Shown here piece after piece: positions 7,040-11,220 of a stretch of 11,220 bases of DNA. Made by a program: the position numbers and the translations under genes. The number at the start of each line of letters is the position of its first letter. Position 1 is the first letter of the stretch. The stretch is from Chloroflexota bacterium (GTDB lineage Bacteria > Chloroflexota > UBA4733), in NCBI GenBank assembly GCA_025980355.1, contig JAICXR010000070.1, forward strand, positions 1 to 11,220, given 5' to 3'. The notes under the pieces are model-generated. The model made no database searches and was not told the DNA's origin. It saw only the letters and a program-made list of their open reading frames with translations.

Positions 7040-7804
7040 ATGAACCAGACGAGCACGACGCTGCAGCAGCCGATCACCGCTGACGATGTCGCGTCGTATC
7101 AGCGCGAGGGCTACTACCTCTACCATGCCCAGGTCTTCCCGCCGGCCAAGCTGGACCGGCTGACGGAGCTGTTCGAGGAACACGTGGCGACGCTCCAGGC
7201 GGGTAAACGCACCGACGAACTGGACACGCCGCATTTCGCCGATCGCCGTTTACTCGATTTCTTGCTGGCGGACGAGGTGCTGGACCTTGTGGAACCGTTT
7301 ATCGGGCCCAACATCGGCCTCTGGTCCAGCCATTTCATCTCCAAGGAGCCGCGCGTCGGGCGCGCCACGCCGTGGCACGAGGACTCCTCCTACTGGAACG
7401 GGCGCGCCGACACGATGGAGGGCATCGTCACCGTCTGGCTGGCCTTGGACCGGGCGACGGAGGAGAACGGCTGCATGCGCGTCATCCCCGGCAGCCACCT
7501 GGCCGGCGGCTTCTCCGACTACGAGAAGGTGGACCGGGCGACCAACCTGTTTGGCAGCCAGATCAAGCCGGAGCAGGTCGACGAGTCCAAGGCGGTCGCC
7601 TTCGAGCTGGAACGCGGCGAATGCTCCCTGCACGACGCCCGCCTAATGCATGGCGCCAAGCCCAACACGAGCGACCGTCGCCGCTGCGGCTACACGATGC
7701 GCTACTTCAGCACGAAGATGCACTTCTACCCGGAACGGAACGCCAACCACAAGCTCTGGCTGGCGCGTGGCAAGGATCTGGGCGGCAATCGCTACGAGGG
7801 GTAG
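7040..7804 (+). CDS. Phytanoyl-CoA dioxygenase (PhyH) family Fe(II)/2-oxoglutarate oxygenase
   Basis: A 254-residue PhyH-family protein, the normal size. These cytoplasmic non-haem iron enzymes hydroxylate or otherwise oxidise small molecules with O2 and 2-oxoglutarate. The facial triad is visible: H113-E-D115 in PWHEDSSYW and the distal H204 in LMHGAKPNTSDRRR, followed by arginines 213-215, one of which should bind the 2-oxoglutarate carboxylate. The N-terminal VASYQREGYYLYHAQVF (17-33) and the VWLALDRATEENGCMRVIPGSH core (132-153) are family blocks. The ATG at 7040 follows AAAGGAG (7026-7032) at seven bases. It sits 43 nt after the enolase-superfamily gene on the same strand, so the two are probably co-expressed. 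Bacterial PhyH proteins act on very diverse substrates (phosphonates, ectoine, halogenated and secondary metabolites), and the sequence alone does not identify this one. Confidence 0.92.
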   Translation: MNQTSTTLQQPITADDVASYQREGYYLYHAQVFPPAKLDRLTELFEEHVATLQAGKRTDELDTPHFADRRLLDFLLADEVLDLVEPFIGPNIGLWSSHFISKEPRVGRATPWHEDSSYWNGRADTMEGIVTVWLALDRATEENGCMRVIPGSHLAGGFSDYEKVDRATNLFGSQIKPEQVDESKAVAFELERGECSLHDARLMHGAKPNTSDRRRCGYTMRYFSTKMHFYPERNANHKLWLARGKDLGGNRYEG

Positions 7805-7842
7805 GCGGTCGCTGCCACCGTCCGCCTAGCCACGCCAGTGGC
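7802..7842 (+). terminator. Possible hairpin terminator or 3'-end structure after the oxygenase gene
   Basis: Two hairpins follow each other. TAGGCGG (7802-7808) pairs with CCGCCTA (7822-7828) around a 13-base loop and includes the stop codon. GCCAC-GCCA-GTGGC (7829-7842) follows immediately. There is no T-run, so this is not a standard intrinsic terminator. It may instead protect the 3' end of the enolase-PhyH transcript. The remaining spacer to 7947 holds only a TAGAAT -10-like hexamer (7872-7877) without a matching -35. Confidence 0.3.
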
Positions 7843-7947
7843 CAGATAGGCCCGGAGGTCGCGCCGCCCACTAGAATGGCACGCGGCCAAGTTCGGTGCA
7901 GCCGGCGCGTCTCGCCCTGTACTGAGGCACTCAGGAGGCATGACCGG

Positions 7948-8850
7948 ATGGCGCCGACGAGGGACCGCCCGGATTACGACCAGGCGCTGAAGCGGCTGTT
8001 AGGCCGGGCCCACGAGGGCATGCTGGCCCTACTGCTGCCCGGTGCTCGCTGGCTGGGGGAACGGTCCCCGGAGTTGGCGGCAGAGCTGCGCCAGGCTGAC
8101 CTCGTCTGGGACGTGGCGCTCGCCAGCAGCGAACAGCTGCTGTTGCACATCGAGTTGCAAACCAAGCCGGATCCCCTGATCGGGGAGCGGGTGGCGGAGT
8201 ATGGCCTCCGCCTCTGGCGGCATCTGCGCCGGCCGGTGCATTCGGTCGTTATCTACCTGCGAGAGGGTGGCGGCATCCCGGCGAGTCCCTTCGTGCTGCA
8301 ACGCGGCGGCGGGGAGGAAGGGCTACGCTATCGCTACGGCGTCGTTCGTCTGTGGGAGGAGCCGGCGGAGCGGGTGCTAACGATGACGGAGCCGGGCGTC
8401 TGGCCGCTGGCAGCCCTGATGCGTGGCGAGGCCTTGGCGATGCTGGAGACGGTGGCGGAACGGATTGCCACAGCGCCACTGCCGCGCGCCGAACGCGAGG
8501 AGTTGGCCGGCATATTGGCGGTGCTGGCAGGACTGCGCCTGCCGCGTTCGGTGGTACAACAGATGGTGAGGAGGAACCCGATGCTCCGAGAGTTGCTGGG
8601 CGAGTCGAGTATGGCCGAGATCTGGCGAGAAGAGGGCGAGGCCAGGGGCGAAGCCAGAGGCGAAGCCAGGGGCAGGGCCGAGGGGCAACGAACCCTGGCG
8701 CAGACGCTGCTGGAGAGCCGGTTTGGCCCATTGGCTGCCGAGGAGGTGGCGGCGTTGCAGCGGGCCGACGAGCCGCTGCTGCAGACGCTGGCGATGCATA
8801 TCGTCACCGACTCGCGGGAGCAGGTGCGCGCGCGCCTGGGCCTGACCTGA
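7948..8850 (+). CDS. Rpn family recombination-promoting nuclease / putative transposase with DUF4351-like C-terminus
   Basis: A 300-residue protein of the PD-(D/E)XK Rpn/putative-transposase family. E. coli RpnA-type members are DNA endonucleases that promote RecA-independent recombination; the version with a DUF4351-like tail is abundant in Chloroflexota and cyanobacteria. The nuclease core spans about residues 8-140. ADLVWDV gives the candidate catalytic Asp (D51 or D55) and HIELQ gives E69-x-Q71, the E-x-Q variant of E-x-K. ERVAEYGLRLWRH and VHSVVIYL complete the fold. A helical middle with RLPRSVVQQMV follows, then a charged GEAR repeat (230-241) and a tail beginning LLESRFGPL (254-262). 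The ATG at 7948 follows AGGAGG (7933-7938) at nine bases; an ATG at 7940 is out of frame. The gene stands alone 143 bp after the oxygenase gene and converges on the ABC operon. I see no terminal inverted repeats or target duplications, so mobility is not shown here. Confidence 0.85.
   Translation: MAPTRDRPDYDQALKRLLGRAHEGMLALLLPGARWLGERSPELAAELRQADLVWDVALASSEQLLLHIELQTKPDPLIGERVAEYGLRLWRHLRRPVHSVVIYLREGGGIPASPFVLQRGGGEEGLRYRYGVVRLWEEPAERVLTMTEPGVWPLAALMRGEALAMLETVAERIATAPLPRAEREELAGILAVLAGLRLPRSVVQQMVRRNPMLRELLGESSMAEIWREEGEARGEARGEARGRAEGQRTLAQTLLESRFGPLAAEEVAALQRADEPLLQTLAMHIVTDSREQVRARLGLT
8635..8670 (+). repeat. In-frame 12-bp tandem repeat (three copies) in the Rpn gene
   Basis: Three consecutive 12-bp units of the form GGCGARGCCAGR encode Gly-Glu-Ala-Arg three times. 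A degenerate fourth unit follows (GGC AGG GCC GAG). Copies differ only at third codon positions (GAG/GAA, AGG/AGA). Gain or loss of a unit keeps the frame and changes the length of the charged linker between the nuclease part and the C-terminal domain. Confidence 0.85.
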
Positions 8851-8924
8851 GCCGGGCCCACGGTAACGGCAAGGGCGGGCGCCATCCAGGGTACTTGTCC
8901 GCCTCACCATCGGGCGACCAGGGA

Positions 8925-9812
8925 CTAGCGCCGAACGGTAGGGTCCAGCGCGTCGCGCAGGGCGTCGCCCACCAGGACCCAGGCCAGCATGGTGAGGGCG
9001 AGGACCAGGGCCGGGAAGACGGTGAGGTTCCAGAAGGTCTGGATGTACTGCTGGTAGAGGCCGATCATCTGGCCCCAGGAGGGCGTCGGTGGCGTGATGC
9101 CGAGGCCGAGGTAGCTGAGGCCGGCTTCGGCGAACATCGCGCCGGGCACGCCCAGCGTCATGGTGACGATCACCGGCGTCAGGGTGTTGCGGACCAGGTG
9201 GACCGTCACGATGTGGCGGGTGTCGCCGCCCATGGCGCGGGCGGCCCGGATGAAGTCGGTCTCCTTCAGGGAGAGCACCTGGCCGCGCACCAGCCGGGCG
9301 ATGCCGATCCAGCCGGTGATCGCCATGGCCAGGATAATATTGGTGAAGCCGGCGCCGAGGACTACCAGGAGCAGGATATAGAAGAGCAGCGAGGGCAGGG
9401 AGCTCAGGACGTCGATGACTCGCATCACGGCATAGTCGAAGCGCCCGCTGAGCAGCCCGGCCAGGGCGCCGATTGGGACGCCGACGATGACGAGCACAAA
9501 CTGGCTGAGGATGCCTACGGCCAGCGACACGCGCGAGCCGTAGATCAGCCGGCTGAGGACGTCGCGCCCCAGGTCATCGGTGCCGAGCCAGTGCTTGCCG
9601 GAGGGTAACTGCCAGGTGGCGGCGTAGTCGCCGTGATAGGGGTCGAAGGGAGCGATCTGGGCGGCGAAGATAGCGACCAGGATCTCCAGCACGATGAAGC
9701 CGAGGGCGACCATCGCCACCTTGTTCCGCCGGAAGCGCAGCCAGGCCCGGGCGGCGGCGCCACGCGGCTGGGCGCGCGCCGGACGGACGGCGGCGCCGGC
9801 GATCACGGCCAT
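8925..9812 (-). CDS. ABC transporter permease, DppC/OppC type
   Basis: A 295-residue inner-membrane permease of the peptide/nickel/oligosaccharide importer family. A basic N-terminal tail (about 1-30) precedes the first membrane segment (33-53). The WLGTDDLGRDVLSRLIYGSR block (75-94) is diagnostic for DppC/OppC. Further hydrophobic segments are near 95-120, 138-160, 212-232 and 264-283. The cytoplasmic EAA loop that contacts the ATPase is at about 187-213 (IRAARAMGGDTRHIVTVHL). The ATG at 9812 is set by AAAGGAGG, which lies inside the last codons of the upstream permease gene; the two genes are only 2 nt apart. The longer open frame upstream of this ATG is just a shadow over that gene. It is the last gene of the operon and converges on the Rpn gene across 74 bp that show no clear terminator. 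Confidence 0.93.
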   Translation of the reverse strand: MAVIAGAAVRPARAQPRGAAARAWLRFRRNKVAMVALGFIVLEILVAIFAAQIAPFDPYHGDYAATWQLPSGKHWLGTDDLGRDVLSRLIYGSRVSLAVGILSQFVLVIVGVPIGALAGLLSGRFDYAVMRVIDVLSSLPSLLFYILLLVVLGAGFTNIILAMAITGWIGIARLVRGQVLSLKETDFIRAARAMGGDTRHIVTVHLVRNTLTPVIVTMTLGVPGAMFAEAGLSYLGLGITPPTPSWGQMIGLYQQYIQTFWNLTVFPALVLALTMLAWVLVGDALRDALDPTVRR

Positions 9813-9814
9813 GG

Positions 9815-10756
9815 TCAGGCCTCCTTTACCAGACTGACGCGCGGGTCGATGAGGGCGTAGGCCACGTCGGTGACCATGTACGTGATGCTGATCAGCGCCG
9901 TCCAGACGACGGTCGACGCCATGATCATCGGGTAATCGCGATTGGTGATGGCGTTGACCCAGTAAAAGCCGACGCCGGGGATGCGGAAGATACTCTCGAT
10001 GAAGAAGGAGCCGACCACCAGATGGGCGACCATCGGCCCGGCGACCGTGACGATCGGTGTCAGGGCATTCTTGAAGATGTGGACGACCAGCACGCGCCGC
10101 CGGCTTAGGCCCTTGGCGCGGGCGGTGCGCACGTAGTTGGCGCGCAGCACGTCGGAGACCGCGCCCTTGGTATAGCGTTGCAGGATCAGGATCGAGCCAA
10201 GGGAGTTGGCGAGCACCGGCAGGATCCACTGCTTAGGCGTGTCCCAACCGCCTGTCGGCACCCATTGCAGCTTGACGGCGAACACGAACTGGAGCAGCAC
10301 GGCGAAGACGAAGCTGGGCATCACCATGCAGAAAATGGACACCAGCGTGCCGCTGTGGTCCAACCAGGAGTTGGGCCGGATGCCGCCCGAGACGCCGAGC
10401 GGCAGGCCGACGAGCACGGAGAAGGCGAGGGTGAGCAGCCCCAACTGGATGGAATAGGGCCACTGATCGCGGATGATCTGGACGACGGTGCGGCCCGTGC
10501 TGGAGAAGGAGTAGCCGAAGTTCAGGTGGACGGCGTTGCGCAGGAAGATCAGGTATTGCTGCCACACCGGCTTGTCCAGGCCGTAGAGCGCCATCAACTG
10601 CCTCTTGGTGTCCGCCGGGATGGCGACCGCCTTGTCGCCGCCGAGGACATCGAACGGGCCGCCGGGGATGGCGTGCATCAAGAAGAAGGTGAGTGCCGAG
10701 ACGGCGAGCAGGACGCCGACCAGGCCGCCCAGCCGGGCCGAAATATAGCGCAGCAT
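9815..10756 (-). CDS. ABC transporter permease, DppB/OppB type
   Basis: A 313-residue permease that would pair with the DppC-type protein to form the membrane channel. MLRYISARLGGLVGVLLAVSALTFFL is the typical first membrane segment (sequence shown only as far as needed: MLRYISARLG then a hydrophobic stretch to 28). IPGGPFD follows at 30-36 and LNFGYSF at 78-84. Membrane segments lie near 103-123, 136-160, 178-194, 235-254 and 283-303. The EAA loop is at about 203-233 (VRTARAKGLSRRRVLVVHIF), followed by the conserved RIPGVGFYWVNAI end block. The ATG at 10756 is preceded by GAGAGGG and lies 10 nt after the stop of the ATPase gene. In-frame codons further upstream overlap the ATPase gene in another frame and were rejected. 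Substrate class (peptide, oligosaccharide or metal chelate) cannot be decided without the binding protein. Confidence 0.93.
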   Translation of the reverse strand: MLRYISARLGGLVGVLLAVSALTFFLMHAIPGGPFDVLGGDKAVAIPADTKRQLMALYGLDKPVWQQYLIFLRNAVHLNFGYSFSSTGRTVVQIIRDQWPYSIQLGLLTLAFSVLVGLPLGVSGGIRPNSWLDHSGTLVSIFCMVMPSFVFAVLLQFVFAVKLQWVPTGGWDTPKQWILPVLANSLGSILILQRYTKGAVSDVLRANYVRTARAKGLSRRRVLVVHIFKNALTPIVTVAGPMVAHLVVGSFFIESIFRIPGVGFYWVNAITNRDYPMIMASTVVWTALISITYMVTDVAYALIDPRVSLVKEA

Positions 10757-10766
10757 ACTGACCCTC

Positions 10767-11220
10767 TCAGGCGAAGTGGCAGGCGGCGAGCCGGCCATCG
10801 TCCAGCGTGCGGAGCTGCGGTTCGTCCGCGCTACAGATGTCCTGGGCCAGCGGGCAGCGCGGGTGGAAAGGGCAGCCGGACGGCCGTTCGATCGGGCTGG
10901 GCACATCCCCGCCGAGGCCCCGCCGTTGCCGGTTGCGCGTCGGGTCGGGCTCGGGGATGGCGGCAACCAGGGCCTGGGTGTAGGGATGGCGGGGCTCGCC
11001 GACGATCTGCCGGGTTGCGCCGAGCTCCATGATGCGGCCGAGGTACATGACGCCGATCCGCCGGCTCATGAAGGCGGTGACGGCGATGTCGTGGGAGATG
11101 AACAGGTAGGAGAGCCGAAACTCGTCCTGGAGGTCGCGTAGCAGGTTGAGGATCTGGGCCTGGACGGAGACGTCGAGCGAGGAGACCGGCTCGTCGCAGA
11201 TCAGCACCGCGGGCCGCAGG
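10767..11220 (-). CDS. ABC transporter ATP-binding protein, Opp/Dpp family, C-terminal part
   Basis: The last 150 residues of an Opp/Dpp-type ATPase; the frame is open to the right edge, so the GTG near 11207 is internal. Visible elements are Walker B (VLICDEP), the D-loop (SSLD), the H-switch (ISHD) and the family-specific C-terminal region beginning HPYTQAL. Walker A, the Q-loop and the signature motif lie outside the window. The tail carries four cysteines at residues 116, 122, 129 and 147 of this fragment in the pattern C-x5-C-x6-C-x17-C, with CPFHPRCP. Such cysteines are common in this family, and an iron-sulfur cluster has been reported in one mycobacterial homologue. It lies 10 nt upstream of the DppB-type permease. 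The ATPase therefore precedes the permeases, unlike the common order with permeases first. A second ATPase and the binding protein may lie further upstream. Confidence 0.93.
   Translation of the reverse strand, partial: LRPAVLICDEPVSSLDVSVQAQILNLLRDLQDEFRLSYLFISHDIAVTAFMSRRIGVMYLGRIMELGATRQIVGEPRHPYTQALVAAIPEPDPTRNRQRRGLGGDVPSPIERPSGCPFHPRCPLAQDICSADEPQLRTLDDGRLAACHFA

Noticed and set aside
7829..7850. Resemblance between the hairpin plus GATA-GGCC stretch after the oxygenase gene and the one at 3310-3325
   Set aside because: The shared bases are too few and too GC-rich to separate from chance, and no second hairpin follows at the expected distance.
7372..7947. Upstream open frame continuous with the Rpn gene, overlapping the oxygenase gene
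   Set aside because: The frame is open only by codon bias. The AGGAGG site and family similarity both start at 7948.
8851..8924. Bidirectional terminator between the convergent Rpn and DppC-type genes
   Set aside because: Only weak GC-rich complementarity and no T-run on either strand could be found; the 609-664 convergent gap was likewise unconvincing.
7805..8924. The Rpn gene as a complete insertion element
   Set aside because: No terminal inverted repeats or target-site duplications were found in the flanking spacers.

Overview
This is a GC-rich bacterial window with tightly packed genes. It reads as ordinary chromosome with one small mobile-type gene, not as a phage, plasmid or defence island. 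Gene content (a sigma-factor-independent-looking prkA-yhbH-spoVR operon, a GH4 glycosidase, an enolase/PhyH pair, an Rpn/DUF4351 nuclease and an Opp/Dpp-type ABC operon) and frequent GTG starts fit a Chloroflexota bacterium of the Thermomicrobia type. That assignment is inference from gene content only, and other high-GC phyla are not excluded.

Layout. At the left edge is the C-terminal part of a GH4 glycosidase (+, to 608). Converging on it is a three-gene minus-strand operon, transcribed from right to left: prkA (5381-3438), yhbH/DUF444 (3225-2032) and spoVR (2035-665). yhbH and spoVR overlap by four bases (GTGA). prkA and yhbH are separated by 212 bp holding a striking set of nested palindromes (3299-3422), the most unusual structure in the window. 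A roughly 340-bp divergent intergenic region (5382-5724) separates this operon from a plus-strand pair: an enolase-superfamily protein (5725-6996) and a phytanoyl-CoA-dioxygenase-like Fe(II)/2-oxoglutarate oxygenase (7040-7804). A plus-strand Rpn-family nuclease gene with a 12-bp tandem repeat follows (7948-8850). From the right edge a minus-strand Opp/Dpp-type ABC operon runs inward: ATPase C-terminus (beyond 11220 to 10767), DppB-type permease (10756-9815) and DppC-type permease (9812-8925).

How they work together. PrkA, YhbH and SpoVR are a widely conserved stress/sporulation module (yeaG-yeaH-ycgB in enterobacteria). The enolase homologue and the oxygenase, 43 nt apart with good Shine-Dalgarno sequences, are probably co-transcribed and may act on one small-molecule substrate, but the enolase homologue lacks part of the canonical metal site and its reaction cannot be named. 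The ABC genes encode an importer for peptides or oligosaccharides whose binding protein, and perhaps a second ATPase, would lie outside the window. I found no rRNA, tRNA, CRISPR array, insertion sequence with terminal repeats, or clear intrinsic terminator with a U-tract. I see no convincing wholly new multi-gene system; the best leads are the palindrome array inside the prkA operon and the atypical enolase-PhyH pair.
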